This document shows positions 14,303 through 23,392 of a DNA stretch of 29,012 nucleotides, piece by piece. The stretch is from CAZRIP01 sp964600165. GTDB lineage: Bacteria; Elusimicrobiota; Elusimicrobia; UBA1565; UBA9628. The stretch lies in contig CAZRIP010000038.1 in NCBI GenBank assembly GCA_964600165.1, forward strand, positions 1 to 29,012, in the 5' to 3' direction. The position numbers were made by a program, and so were the translations under genes. Numbering within the stretch: position 1 is the stretch's first letter; every line of letters starts with the position of its first letter. A model generated the notes under the pieces. That model was not told where the DNA came from. It saw only the letters and a list, made by a program, of their open reading frames with translations, and made no database searches.

Positions 14303-16837
14303 CTACCAGATCGAGACGCGCTTTTCCGCGGGCCGGTAGAGCTTGTCGCCGGGCTTGACGCCGAAGGCCTTGTAGAACTCCGGCATGTTGCTGACGATGA
14401 CGTTGACGCGGTACTCGGCCGGCGAGTGCGGGTCCGCCGCCACCTGGCCGCGCAGCGCCTCGTCGCGCTGGATGGTCCGCCAGACCTGGGCCCAGCCCAT
14501 GAAGAAGCGCTGGTCGCCGGTCAAACCGTCGATGACGGGAGGCTCCTTTCCTTTTAGAGACATCCGATAGGCGCGATAGGCCACCGTCAGGCCGCCCAGG
14601 TCGCCGATGTTCTCGCCGAGGGTCAGCGCGCCGTTGACCTTGACGCCGGGGATCGGCTCGAGGCCGTCGTACTGGCCGATCAAGGCCTTCGTCTTCGCCT
14701 CGAACGCGGCCTCGTCTTCCTTCGTCCACCACTGGGTCATCACGCCGTCGCCGTCGAACTTGGCGCCCTGGTCATCGAAGCCGTGGCTCATCTCGTGGCC
14801 GATCACGGCGCCGATCGCGCCGTAGTTGACGGCGTCGTCGGCCGCGAAATTGAAGAACGGGGCCTGCAGGATCGCCGCCGGGAACACGATCTCGTTGTTG
14901 AGCGGGTTGTAGTAGGCGTTGACCGTCTGCGGCGTCATGCCCCAGGCGTCTCGGTCGACGGGCTTGCCGAGCTTGTCGAGCATGCGCCGATAGTCGAAGC
15001 GGTCGGAGCGGAGAATGTTGCCGACGAGGTCGTCGCCCTTGAGCTCGAGCGACGAGTAATCGATCCATTTCTTCGGCGCGCCGATCTTCGGGTTGAACTT
15101 GGCGAGCTTTTCGAGCGCGCGCTTCTTGGTGGCGTCGCTCATCCAGTCGAGGCCCTTGATGCGCTCGGAAAAGCCCGCGCGCAGGTTCTCGATCAAGGCC
15201 TCCATGCGCTGCTGCGCCTCGGGCGGAAAATTGTCCTTCACGTAGAGCTTGCCGACCATCTCGCCGAGCGCGTCGTTGACCGTGCGCACTCCCTTCTTCC
15301 AGCGCGGCGTCGGCTCCGTCTGGCCCGTGAAGAGCTTGTTGAACTCGAAGCTCGCGTCGACGAAAGCCTTGTTGAGATAGGGCGCGTTGGCGGAGAGCGT
15401 GCGCGCTTTCATCGCGAGCTTCCAGTCCTCGACCGGAGTCGTTTGGAAGATCTGCGCGAAGCCCGCCATGAAGCTGGGCTCGTCGACGAGAACCGCCTTC
15501 TGCCACGGCACGCCGGCCGCGTTGAAGAACGCCCTCCAATCGAACCCGGGGGCGAGCCGCGCGAGCATGCCCTCGCTCATCTTGTTGTAGGTCTTCTCGA
15601 CGTCGCGCGTCTCGACTTTCGTCCAGTGGAGCGCCGCGATGGATTTTTCCAGGTCGTAGATCTTCTGCGCCTTGGCGCGCGCGTCGCTCTCCCCTCCGAG
15701 CGTCAGCATCTTCTCGAGGTACGCGACGTAGGCGGCTTGGATCTTCTTGCCGTCCCCGCTCTCGTCGAAATAGTAGTCGCGCTCCGGCAGCCCGAGCCCC
15801 CCTTGGCCGAGCTCGACGATGTTCTTCGTCGGCTCCTTCGGGTCGGCTTCGACGGACATGGCGAACGGCGCGCCGTAGCCGTCCTGCTTGCGCGCGCCCC
15901 ACGCGGCGATCAGCGAGTTCTTGTCGTGCACCTTCGCGATCCGGGCGAGCTCCTGCTCGATGGGCTTGAGGCCCAGCGCCTCGAGCTTGTCCGTGTCCAT
16001 GAACGCGGCGTACAGGTTCGCGATCTTCGCGGCGTCGGCGTCTCCGGCCTTCGCGCGCTCGGCCGAGCCTTCGATGATGGCCTTGACCGCGGCCTCGGAG
16101 CGCTCCGCCACGGCGTCGAAGCTGCCGTACTCGGACTTGTCGCCGGGCAGTTGATAGGTCTTCAGCCAAACGCCGTTGACGTGGCGGTAAAAGTCGTCTT
16201 GCGGGCGGACGCTCGGGTCGATGGCCGAGGCGTCGATGCCGAGGCCGAGCGTCTTCTTGCCGGTGAGCTTGTACCACGCCGAGCGCGCGGCGCTCGAGGC
16301 GCGGGAGAAAAGCGAGGGCGCGGACTTCGGCGCGGAGGCCGGAGCGGGGATGACGGAGGACGCGGCCGTCGTCGTGCGCGCGGCGGGCGCGGCGAGGGTC
16401 GTCGTCTGATTCGATTCCGTTCCGGCGACGGCGCCTCCATCGAGCGTCTCGAGGCTCTTCGCGGGGCCCTGCAGCGCGGCGGCGATGGCGTCCATCTTGG
16501 CGGACAGCGCGAGCGCGGCCACGGGATTGGACGCGGCGATCTTGGTCGGAAGCTCGGCGCGCAGGGCCTCGATGCGAGCCGCTTGCGCCGGCGTGATCGA
16601 CGCCGGCGCGGCGGCGGCGACGGCGGCGAGCGCGTCGATCTGCTGCGACGCGGCGATCGGCGAGAGGTTCGCGGCGGAAAGAGCGGCGAGCGCGGCTTCG
16701 ACGGGCGCGTTGAGCGCGGTCGCGGGCGCGAGGATCGGGACTTGCGGGACCTGCGCTCCGAGGTCGACGATGTCGGCCGCATAGGCCGGCGGGAAAGCGA
16801 GGATGGAGACGAGCAGCGCCGCGCAGAGCTTGGTCAT
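14303..16837 (-). CDS. M13 family (PepO/neprilysin-like) zinc metallopeptidase with N-terminal extension
   Basis: This 844-residue protein has a signal peptide (cleavage after AYA, about residue 20) and an Ala/Pro-rich helical extension to about residue 195 that is not part of the usual M13 fold. The M13 domain starts near IDPSVRPQDDFYRHVNGVWL. The zinc site is GHEMSHGFDDQG (H681, E682, H685) with third ligand E742 in GENIGDLGGL, and the substrate-binding NAYYNP lies upstream. It should be an exported oligopeptidase. The extra N-terminal part may be a propeptide or an interaction segment. A TAGACT -10 ends 6 nt before the ATG. The C-terminus RVSIW replaces the usual CxxW ending. Confidence 0.93.
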   Translation of the reverse strand: MTKLCAALLVSILAFPPAYAADIVDLGAQVPQVPILAPATALNAPVEAALAALSAANLSPIAASQQIDALAAVAAAAPASITPAQAARIEALRAELPTKIAASNPVAALALSAKMDAIAAALQGPAKSLETLDGGAVAGTESNQTTTLAAPAARTTTAASSVIPAPASAPKSAPSLFSRASSAARSAWYKLTGKKTLGLGIDASAIDPSVRPQDDFYRHVNGVWLKTYQLPGDKSEYGSFDAVAERSEAAVKAIIEGSAERAKAGDADAAKIANLYAAFMDTDKLEALGLKPIEQELARIAKVHDKNSLIAAWGARKQDGYGAPFAMSVEADPKEPTKNIVELGQGGLGLPERDYYFDESGDGKKIQAAYVAYLEKMLTLGGESDARAKAQKIYDLEKSIAALHWTKVETRDVEKTYNKMSEGMLARLAPGFDWRAFFNAAGVPWQKAVLVDEPSFMAGFAQIFQTTPVEDWKLAMKARTLSANAPYLNKAFVDASFEFNKLFTGQTEPTPRWKKGVRTVNDALGEMVGKLYVKDNFPPEAQQRMEALIENLRAGFSERIKGLDWMSDATKKRALEKLAKFNPKIGAPKKWIDYSSLELKGDDLVGNILRSDRFDYRRMLDKLGKPVDRDAWGMTPQTVNAYYNPLNNEIVFPAAILQAPFFNFAADDAVNYGAIGAVIGHEMSHGFDDQGAKFDGDGVMTQWWTKEDEAAFEAKTKALIGQYDGLEPIPGVKVNGALTLGENIGDLGGLTVAYRAYRMSLKGKEPPVIDGLTGDQRFFMGWAQVWRTIQRDEALRGQVAADPHSPAEYRVNVIVSNMPEFYKAFGVKPGDKLYRPAEKRVSIW

Positions 16838-16843
16838 GGCCTT

Positions 16844-16851
16844 AGTCTAGC
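16844..16851 (-). promoter_or_regulatory. -10 element of the M13 peptidase gene
   Basis: GCTAGACT on the minus strand (hexamer 16844-16849) lies 6 nt before the ATG. TTCTGC 17 nt upstream is a poor -35. Confidence 0.4.
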
Positions 16852-16930
16852 GCGAGACGCGTTTTCGCAGAAGCGCCCGAAGGCCTAAGCGCGCTCCGGC
16901 AATGGTCCTAGGCGCGCGCATCGGGCGATT

Positions 16931-16938
16931 GCTATAAT
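16931..16938 (+). promoter_or_regulatory. -10 element of tRNA-His
   Basis: GCTATAAT (hexamer TATAAT 16933-16938) lies 12 nt upstream of the tRNA. The -35 region is GC-rich and unclear. Confidence 0.6.
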
Positions 16939-16950
16939 ACGCGCCTAGCG

Positions 16951-17024
16951 GTGGCCGTAGCTCAGCTGGTTAGAGCGCTGCGCTGTGAACGCAGAGGTCG
17001 GGGGTTCAAGTCCCCTCGGTCACC
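16951..17024 (+). tRNA. tRNA-His (anticodon GTG)
   Basis: A full cloverleaf folds. The acceptor stem is GTGGCCG/CGGTCAC with one G-U pair, the D stem GCTC/GAGC, the anticodon stem CTGCG/CGCAG with loop CTGTGAA (anticodon 16985-16987), and the T arm GGGGG-TTCAAGT-CCCCT. Discriminator C73 and a G at position -1 (16950) are the identity elements of histidine tRNA. The bases after C73 read CA, so a complete CCA end is not encoded. Confidence 0.96.
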
Positions 17025-17040
17025 CAGATCTAGACAAGTC

Positions 17041-17079
17041 AAGGGGCTGGAGCCATTCTGTCAAGGGCTCCGGCCCCTT
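17041..17079 (+). terminator. intrinsic terminator after tRNA-His
   Basis: A 14-bp stem (17041-17054 with 17066-17079, one G-U pair; core GGGGC...GCCCC) has an 11-nt loop. It is followed by CTCTTTC, 16 bases after the tRNA end. Confidence 0.8.
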
Positions 17080-17164
17080 CTCTTTCGCCGAGACATGATC
17101 GCCGCGAACGCCTTGGCGTCCTCGATAATAATATTTCGGCCATATTAGGGCTCCTTTCGCTGGC

Positions 17165-17530
17165 TCATTTCCGGAGAGTCTCTTCGACCTTCTTGATGAG
17201 CTTATCCATGTCGAACGGTTTGACGACGTAGCCGTCGACGCCGGCCTCGTAAGCCGCGTCGACGTCTTTGGTGAGGCTGGTCATGGTCACCATGAGGATT
17301 TTGAGGCTTTTGAACTTGGGGCTTGAGCGGATCATGGCGACCGCTTCGACTCCCGACATTTTGGGCATAGCGCGATCGATAATTAGCAGGTCATATGGTT
17401 TTTTCTGAAGCTGATCGACGGCCGCCGCGCCGTCGATCGCTATATCCACCGCATGACCGTGCAGGGTCAATAGCCTCTTGACCACATCGCGGATCTGCTC
17501 CTCATCGTCGACAACCAAGACGCGGGCCAT
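17165..17530 (-). CDS. CheY-like single-domain response regulator
   Basis: This 121-residue receiver has acidic pocket D8/D9, phospho-acceptor D52 (LLIIDRAMPKMSG), Thr in MVTMTS and Lys104 in YVVKPF. It has no output domain. The start at 17530 overlaps the stop of the cyclase gene (TGATG), so it is translated with it. It is the last gene of the five-gene signalling cluster and may be a phosphate sink, a shuttle or a protein-interaction switch. Confidence 0.93.
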   Translation of the reverse strand: MARVLVVDDEEQIRDVVKRLLTLHGHAVDIAIDGAAAVDQLQKKPYDLLIIDRAMPKMSGVEAVAMIRSSPKFKSLKILMVTMTSLTKDVDAAYEAGVDGYVVKPFDMDKLIKKVEETLRK

Positions 17531-18612
17531 CAGCAAGCTTCCTGCGGGGCATGAAGCTCCGTGCCGAGAAGTTCCCAGGGAGAGACTGGCACCGCGACGC
17601 CGGCCAGGGCTACGGGGTCGAGCCGGCGCACTCGAAATTGTCCGTCCAAGGCCTTGGCGGTTTCGGGCCCAAGCAGTATTTGCCCCGGTGCGGCCACGGC
17701 GTCGAGGCGAGCGGCGAGGTTGACCGCATGCCCGATGACGCTATATTCGGTCCGGCTTTCAGTACCCAAGCAGCCGGCGATGACGTCGCCGGTGTTGACG
17801 GCGATGCCGACGCGAAGCGGCGCGCGACCGCCGGCCTGCGCGGAAAGCGCCAGGCGTTCGACGGCGGCGATGGCTTCCAGAGCGGCTCGTGCCGCGGCCC
17901 GCTCGTGGGCGTCCAGATCCACGGGCGCTCCAAAAATGGCCAAGAGCCCGTCCCCCATGAATTTATTGAGGACGCCGCCTTCCTTCTGAATGGCGGCGAC
18001 GACGCAGGCGAATATGCCGTTGAGAGTGTCCACGGCCGCCTCGGGCGGCACGCTTTCGGCGAAGGGCGTGAACCGGCGGACGTCGGCGAAAAGAACGGTC
18101 ACCCTCTTGCGGACGCCTTTGCGGCCCCCCTCGGGCAAAGACAGCACGTAGTTGGCGACCTCAGGCGTAACGAACAGACCGAAGGTCTCCGTCACCTTCT
18201 GCGTCCGCGTCAACGCTTCGCGCAGCGCTTTTTCGCGGGCGAGTTCCACGGAGAGCAGCCGCTTATCGACGCAGCGCGCAACCGAGGCTTCCAGAATGTC
18301 TGGAGTAAAGGGCTTGACGATGAAATCGTACGCTCCGAGTTTGAGGGCTTGAATGGCGATGCCCAATTCGGGCTGGGCCGTCATCATCAGGATGTCGGCG
18401 CTTCCCGCCCTCTTGGCGCGCCGAAGAACTTCGAGCCCGTTGGCGCTTCCAGGCATCGTCACGTCGGTGATGATGATGTCCCAATTTTCGTCAAGCCGCC
18501 CGATGGCCTCGTCGCCGGTAGCCGATGTGGATACCAAGTGGCCGGATCCGCGGAAAGTCCTCTCGCAGATGGCGCGGATGGGAGCTTCATCGTCGACGAT
18601 GAGAATCTTCAT
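17530..18612 (-). CDS. response regulator with class III adenylate/guanylate cyclase output
   Basis: This 360-residue protein has a receiver domain (1-115: D8/D9, D50 in IIITDVTMPG, K100) and a coiled linker (115-165). The class III cyclase domain (168-355) follows. The two metal Asp are D177 (VLFADVRRFT) and D221 (NKFMGDGLLAIFG), the substrate Lys is K217, the adenine-side residue is S291 and the transition-state pair is N298/R302 (GHAVNLAARL), so it should be active. cAMP is the likely product. Its start overlaps the hybrid kinase stop (ATGA). It would turn phosphorelay input into a cyclic nucleotide signal. Confidence 0.93.
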   Translation of the reverse strand: MKILIVDDEAPIRAICERTFRGSGHLVSTSATGDEAIGRLDENWDIIITDVTMPGSANGLEVLRRAKRAGSADILMMTAQPELGIAIQALKLGAYDFIVKPFTPDILEASVARCVDKRLLSVELAREKALREALTRTQKVTETFGLFVTPEVANYVLSLPEGGRKGVRKRVTVLFADVRRFTPFAESVPPEAAVDTLNGIFACVVAAIQKEGGVLNKFMGDGLLAIFGAPVDLDAHERAAARAALEAIAAVERLALSAQAGGRAPLRVGIAVNTGDVIAGCLGTESRTEYSVIGHAVNLAARLDAVAAPGQILLGPETAKALDGQFRVRRLDPVALAGVAVPVSPWELLGTELHAPQEAC

Positions 18613-20555
18613 GGAGACGAGGATTTCGTCTTATCGAGCATCTCGCGCAGTTTGCGGTTCAAAATAACGGGGTCCACCGGCTTCTGAATGAAGACGGCGT
18701 CCGAAGACAATAATTCATGCCTCACCACTCCGGCTTCGGTATAACCCGAAGTAAAGATAATCTTCATGTCCGGCCGCAGGGGAGACAGCTGATTGGCCAA
18801 ATCATCCCCGCGCATCCCCGGCATGACCAAGTCCGTCAGAAGAAGGTGGATGGGCCCTTCGTGCCGCCGCGCTATCTCGAGGGCGTTCTCGCCGTTTTGA
18901 GCTGCCAAGACGGTGTATCCGTTCTCCGCGAGAAGCCGCGCGGTGAATTTGCGGACTGCGTCGTCGTCCTCGGCCAATAGGATGGTCTCGGAGCCGCGAA
19001 TGTTCCCGCCGTCATGGGCTGCCGCCTGAGCGGCGCTCAGCTCGGATTGAACGCGCGGCAGATGGATTTTAAAAACGCTCCCTAATCCCGGCTCGCTGTA
19101 GACGGAAATGCTTCCGCCGCTTTGCTTGATGATTCCAAAGACAGTGGAGAGCCCTAAGCCAGTGCCCTTGCCTTGCTCTTTGGTCGTAAAAAAAGGCTCG
19201 AAGAGGCGCGCGAAGACGGCCGGCGTCATGCCGGCACCCGTATCGCTGACGGCCAGCATCACATGCGGTCCCGGGCGGGCATCAGGGTGCGTCTTCGCGT
19301 AGTCCTCGCTTAGCTCCACGTTGGCGGCCTCTATAGTGATCTTGCCGCCTTTGGGCATCGCGTCACGGGCGTTGACCACAAGGTTCAGAAGGACCTGCTC
19401 TATTTGTCCCGGATCGGCGTTGATCCTGCCGAGGTCCTTGGCGAGGACCGAGGCGATCTGCATGTTCTCGCCCACGATTCTTTGCAGCATCTTTTCCATT
19501 TCTCTGATGAGGGCGTTGAGATCGAGGACTTTGGGCGTGAGCACCTGCTGGCGGCTGAAGGCCAGAAGTTGGCGGGTCAGCGAAGCCGCCCTTTCTCCGG
19601 CTTTCTTGATTTCCTCCACGTCCGCCCGCATCGGATCACCGGAAGGAAGGGCATTGAGTAAAAAGTGACTGTAACCGCTGATCGCGGTGAGGATGTTGTT
19701 GAAATCATGAGCGACTCCGCCGGCAAGTCTGCCGATCGCGTCCATCTTCTGCGATTGCTGGAATTGGACTTGCAGCTTTTTTTCCTCGGTGATGTCGACC
19801 GCGGTGCCGGCCGACGCCGAGAGCTTGCCGGACTCGTCCCTCACCGGAAACAGCCGGACTTTGATCCAGCGCAGAGCCCCGTCCGGCCGGTGGATCCGGT
19901 ATTCCATCTCGCCGCCGACCGCAATGGCTTCTTTGGCGGTTCGCCGGGCGCGCTCGCGATCTTCGGGGTGCACCGCCTCGGCCCAGTCGCCGGGCGACTT
20001 ATAGAGACTCTCGCAGGTTCGGCCCCAAATTTTTTCATAGGCCGGACTGATGTAAAGAATCGTAGTCATATCAGTGGTCGTTAGAAAGAACACTTCCTCG
20101 ATAGCCGCGGTCAGCTGATGGAACTTGTTCTGCTCCAGCTCCAGCTTCTTGTCGACTTCGCGCTTTTCACGCCTGCTTCGTGATTCGCGAAGCTCCCTCT
20201 CCATCGCCGGGAGCAGCCTTGTCAAATCGCCCTTCATGATAAAATCTCTGGCACCTTCCTTCATGGCCGTGATGGCCTCAATCGGCTCTATCGTGCCCGA
20301 AACAATGATTAATGGAATATCCAGCCTTCTCGCCTTGATTTCCTGAAGGGCGGTCAACGCGGTGAACTGAGGCATCGAATGGTCGGAAATGATCAGATCC
20401 CATGGCCTCCGATCCAAAGCATCCTTCAAGGAAGCCAAGGACTGGACGCGTTCAAACGAGGCTTCGTAGCCGCCTTCTTTTTCCAACTTGCGAACCAGCA
20501 ACCGAGCGTCGATTTCCGAGTCTTCCAGAATCAACAAGGAAAGTTTTTGGCTCAT
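18609..20555 (-). CDS. hybrid histidine kinase (REC-PAS-HisKA-HATPase-REC)
   Basis: This 648-residue protein is probably soluble. It has an N-terminal receiver (5-115; D58 in LIISDHSMPQF, Lys in FIMKGD), a PAS domain (145-258), and a HisKA domain with H283 in LAGGVAHDFNNIL. The ATPase domain (385-502; NLVVNARDAM, DTGAGM, GKGTGLGLS) and a C-terminal receiver (522-640; D575 in LLLTDLVMPGMRG) follow. The start at 20555 gives ATGA overlap with the upstream receiver gene. A longer frame from 20606 is unlikely. With receivers at both ends it can accept phosphate from the upstream kinase and pass it on to the cyclase regulator. Confidence 0.94.
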   Translation of the reverse strand: MSQKLSLLILEDSEIDARLLVRKLEKEGGYEASFERVQSLASLKDALDRRPWDLIISDHSMPQFTALTALQEIKARRLDIPLIIVSGTIEPIEAITAMKEGARDFIMKGDLTRLLPAMERELRESRSRREKREVDKKLELEQNKFHQLTAAIEEVFFLTTTDMTTILYISPAYEKIWGRTCESLYKSPGDWAEAVHPEDRERARRTAKEAIAVGGEMEYRIHRPDGALRWIKVRLFPVRDESGKLSASAGTAVDITEEKKLQVQFQQSQKMDAIGRLAGGVAHDFNNILTAISGYSHFLLNALPSGDPMRADVEEIKKAGERAASLTRQLLAFSRQQVLTPKVLDLNALIREMEKMLQRIVGENMQIASVLAKDLGRINADPGQIEQVLLNLVVNARDAMPKGGKITIEAANVELSEDYAKTHPDARPGPHVMLAVSDTGAGMTPAVFARLFEPFFTTKEQGKGTGLGLSTVFGIIKQSGGSISVYSEPGLGSVFKIHLPRVQSELSAAQAAAHDGGNIRGSETILLAEDDDAVRKFTARLLAENGYTVLAAQNGENALEIARRHEGPIHLLLTDLVMPGMRGDDLANQLSPLRPDMKIIFTSGYTEAGVVRHELLSSDAVFIQKPVDPVILNRKLREMLDKTKSSSP

Positions 20556-21010
20556 GCGGATTTGCTTGATTTGGGCGCGATCTGGTTTAAAAGGAGCCAG
20601 TAGCATCCCAGTTGAGACACGGCGCCCACAAATTCCGTGAAGTCCACGGGCTTGCGGACATAACTATTGGCGCCGAGGCTGTAGCTTTTGACGAGGTCTT
20701 GTTCCTCCTGGGACGAAGTCAAGACGACCACGGGGAGCAATTTTGTCCTGGGGTCGGCGCGGATGCGGCGCAGAACTTCAAGCCCGTCGATCTTGGGCAG
20801 TTTTAAATCCAGCAGGATGAGATGAGGCATCACGCCCAGATCCCGTCCGGCGTACTGCTCCGTGCCGAACAAGAAGTTCAGGGCCTCGGCGCCGTCCCGC
20901 ACGATCTTGAGCTCGTTCTGAAGATTGTTTTTCTTGAAGGCGCGTACGGTCAGGTCTTCGTCGGTTTTGTTGTCCTCGACCAGCAAAATCATCCCGTCGT
21001 TATTTTGCAT
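20552..21010 (-). CDS. Rcp1-like response regulator
   Basis: This 152-residue receiver is of the type that follows phytochrome-like or CHASE3 kinases: ILLVEDNKTDEDLTVRAF, then HLILLDLKLPKIDGLEVL with the phospho-Asp, PVVVLTSS and YVRKPVDF. A perfect Shine-Dalgarno (AAAGGAGG, 6 nt from ATG) supports the start at 21010 rather than 21073. It lies 11 bp after the sensor kinase gene and is the likely first phosphate acceptor. The extra C-terminal helix (FVGAVSQLGCYWLLL) is usual in this group and may mediate dimerisation. Confidence 0.93.
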   Translation of the reverse strand: MQNNDGMILLVEDNKTDEDLTVRAFKKNNLQNELKIVRDGAEALNFLFGTEQYAGRDLGVMPHLILLDLKLPKIDGLEVLRRIRADPRTKLLPVVVLTSSQEEQDLVKSYSLGANSYVRKPVDFTEFVGAVSQLGCYWLLLNQIAPKSSKSA

Positions 21011-21021
21011 GAAATCCTCCT

Positions 21022-23139
21022 TTACAACGTGAAATAGAAGGTCGCCCCTTTCGCGACCGCGCTTTCCGCCCAAATCCTGCCGCCATGCCGCTTGATGATG
21101 CGCTGTACGATCGCCAAGCCGATGCCCGTGCCCTCAAACTCCGCTTGAGAGTGCAGTCGCTGGAAAGCGCCGAAGAGTTTCCCGCTGTAGGTCATGTCGA
21201 ATCCGGCGCCGTTGTCTTTCACGAAAAGAACCCTTTCGCCTTTGGCGCCGGCGGAAGCGCCGATTTCTATCCTTGCGTTCGCCGTCTTGCCCGTGTATTT
21301 CCAGGCGTTGCCTATCAGGTTTACCAGCGCTATCCTGAGAAGGCGCGCATCGCCGTTGGCCTGGAGCCGATGCGGTGCGGCGAACTCCAATCGGCGAGAA
21401 GGGTCTCTCGCTTGCAGTTCGTTGATGATGCTCTTGGCCAGTTCGCCCATTTCAACCGTCTCGCGCCGCATCTCGGTGCGGGATACCCGCGAAAGCTCGA
21501 TGATATCGTCGATCAAGGTTCCCATGAGCTTGGTTGAGGCGATGACTTGATTGAGATTCTCCTTCCCCGCCTCGTCCAAATTGGCGGCGGAGTCCTCCAA
21601 CAAGATTTGGCTGAAGCCGGCGATCCCTCTGAGAGGAGCCCGCAAGTCGTGGGATACCGAGTAGCTGAATGCCTCAAGATCCTTATTGAGGGACTGCAGC
21701 TCCTCCATGTTCTTTTTTCGGTCGGTTAGGTCCCTGGTGATCTTTGTAAATCCGATGATCTTTCCCAGTGGATCCTTCACCGCCGTCAAAACCACATCCG
21801 CCCAGAATCTCGAACCGTCCTTGCGTATCCGCCAGCCTTCGTCTTCTACCCGTCCTTCGGCTCTCGCTTTTTCCAGAAGGTGCTGCGGATGGCCGCGTGT
21901 CACTTCTTCCTCCGGATAAAACCGAGACATGGGTTGCCCCAAAATCTCAGCCGCCTTGTAGCCCTTGATGCGCTCGGCTCCCTCGTTCCAGCTCGCCACT
22001 TTCCCTTGTGTATCGAGAAGTAGGATCGCGTAATCCTTGACCCCGGCCACCAGCAGTCGGAACCGCTCCTCACTCTCCTCAAGCTGCTTCCTGGAATATT
22101 TTTGTTCCGAGATGTCGTGTATCAAGACAACCCCGCCGAAGATTCTTGATTTGGCATCCTGCAGGGGCCTTCCCGAGAGGTTCAACCAACGGCCGTCCGG
22201 CGCCTTATCATTGCGGACGAACAACTCGATATTGTCGGTCGATTCCCCGCGAATAGCCTTGGCTAGGGGTAGTTCACCGGAAGGATAGGGTGTTTTTTGA
22301 TCAGGGAGAAAGGTCCCATAGACTTTTGACCATTCCGACACTTTAGCATCCGTGGCTCCCAGGCCCACAAGCCTCTCCGCGGCAGGATTCCAAAGCAGAA
22401 ACTTGCCGTTCTCGTCGGCCACCACGACGCCGTCACCAAGGTTGGAGAGGATGGTCTGCGAGATCAGCGCACGCTGCGTTGCCTCCTCCCCCAAGCCCAT
22501 TTCTCGAAGCAGCAAAAACCCGGCCCCGATCAAAAAGGATAGCGAGAGCCCTCCTCCGAGGACCGACATTATTGAGGCCCATCGGGCGGTGGCGGCCTCC
22601 TTATCGAAGCGCAAACGCAGGATTTTCTCCTCATTCTCTTCCAGCAATGCGGCAGCTGCGCGGGCGCGATCCATCCGTCTCTTGCCCTCTCGCGTGAGGA
22701 CACGCGCACGCGCGGCCTCAAATCCTTTCTCGCGGAAGGTACGAATATTTTCTGCCTGGAACTCCCGCTCGCCCAGGGCGGCCGCGCGAAACGACGAGAG
22801 ACTAGCCGACGCCGTTGGATTGTCGGCATCAAGACCGTCAAGTTCGTTCAGGGCCTGGCCGAGCATGAGGCCGGAACTCTGGTAAGGCTCCAGAAAATCT
22901 TCTTTGCCCGTCAGCATGAAGCCGCGTCCCCCGGTCTCGGTGTCTTTCAAGAGACTGAGGATATGCTCGATGTGGCTCAAGATTTTCTGAGAATGTTCCA
23001 CCTCCGCGGTGCTCTTCCGAGCGTCGCGGGTGCTGATCCAAGACAGATAGAACCCGCCTGCAGCCAGTCCCACCACGCAAAACGCAACTGTCAGGATCGC
23101 GACCTTCGGCGATTTCTTGATTTCTAATGTGGAAATCAT
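21022..23139 (-). CDS. membrane sensor histidine kinase (CHASE3-PAS-PAS-HisKA-HATPase)
   Basis: This 705-residue protein has transmembrane helices at about 13-34 and 190-211. They flank a periplasmic CHASE3-type sensor domain with the characteristic LLKDTETGGRGFMLTGKE. PAS domains lie at about 225-345 and 357-475. HisKA has H497 in FSYSVSHDLRAPLRG. The ATPase domain has NLIGNAWKYT, KDNGAGFDM and FEGTGIGLAIV. It is the first gene of the cluster and the only one with an extracytoplasmic sensor, so it probably sets the input. No clear promoter or Shine-Dalgarno is visible at the ATG. A TATAAA lies about 70 bases upstream. Confidence 0.95.
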   Translation of the reverse strand: MISTLEIKKSPKVAILTVAFCVVGLAAGGFYLSWISTRDARKSTAEVEHSQKILSHIEHILSLLKDTETGGRGFMLTGKEDFLEPYQSSGLMLGQALNELDGLDADNPTASASLSSFRAAALGEREFQAENIRTFREKGFEAARARVLTREGKRRMDRARAAAALLEENEEKILRLRFDKEAATARWASIMSVLGGGLSLSFLIGAGFLLLREMGLGEEATQRALISQTILSNLGDGVVVADENGKFLLWNPAAERLVGLGATDAKVSEWSKVYGTFLPDQKTPYPSGELPLAKAIRGESTDNIELFVRNDKAPDGRWLNLSGRPLQDAKSRIFGGVVLIHDISEQKYSRKQLEESEERFRLLVAGVKDYAILLLDTQGKVASWNEGAERIKGYKAAEILGQPMSRFYPEEEVTRGHPQHLLEKARAEGRVEDEGWRIRKDGSRFWADVVLTAVKDPLGKIIGFTKITRDLTDRKKNMEELQSLNKDLEAFSYSVSHDLRAPLRGIAGFSQILLEDSAANLDEAGKENLNQVIASTKLMGTLIDDIIELSRVSRTEMRRETVEMGELAKSIINELQARDPSRRLEFAAPHRLQANGDARLLRIALVNLIGNAWKYTGKTANARIEIGASAGAKGERVLFVKDNGAGFDMTYSGKLFGAFQRLHSQAEFEGTGIGLAIVQRIIKRHGGRIWAESAVAKGATFYFTL

Positions 23140-23297
23140 GCCTTTAACACTTGCCTTAGCGTTCTCTGCCTCATGGGCTCGGTAGCCGGGCGTTCGAGAG
23201 TTTTATAGGTGAGTCCGAATAGGGAGGTCGCTTCCGATGTGCCGGATCGGAATCTCGACGAATGTTGCAGGTTTGACGAACGATTGGCGGCACACGG

Positions 23298-23309
23298 TGA
23301 TTGCAATCA
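23298..23309. repeat. 12-bp palindrome in the 253-bp gene-free gap
   Basis: TGATTGCAATCA (23298-23309) is a perfect palindrome in the 253-bp gap 23140-23392 between the sensor kinase start and the HEPN gene stop. It may be a regulator site for the kinase cluster. Nothing else clear is seen in this gap. Confidence 0.4.
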
Positions 23310-23392
23310 TGCCCACATTTTAACAGTTGTTGTAGGGGTTTCCACTAGGATAACATGGCAATCTCCAATTTATGACACGCCCGGCGGCTCGG

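Noticed and set aside
14290..14305. Inverted repeat TAGGCCC/GGGCCTA at the M13 stop codon as a terminator
   Set aside because: The stem is short, the loop is only 2 nt unless pairs open, and no T tract follows.
14783..16888. 701-codon plus-strand frame opposite the M13 peptidase
   Set aside because: It mirrors the minus-strand gene in high-GC DNA, is rich in Arg/Val/Glu typical of antisense frames, and has no recognisable domain.
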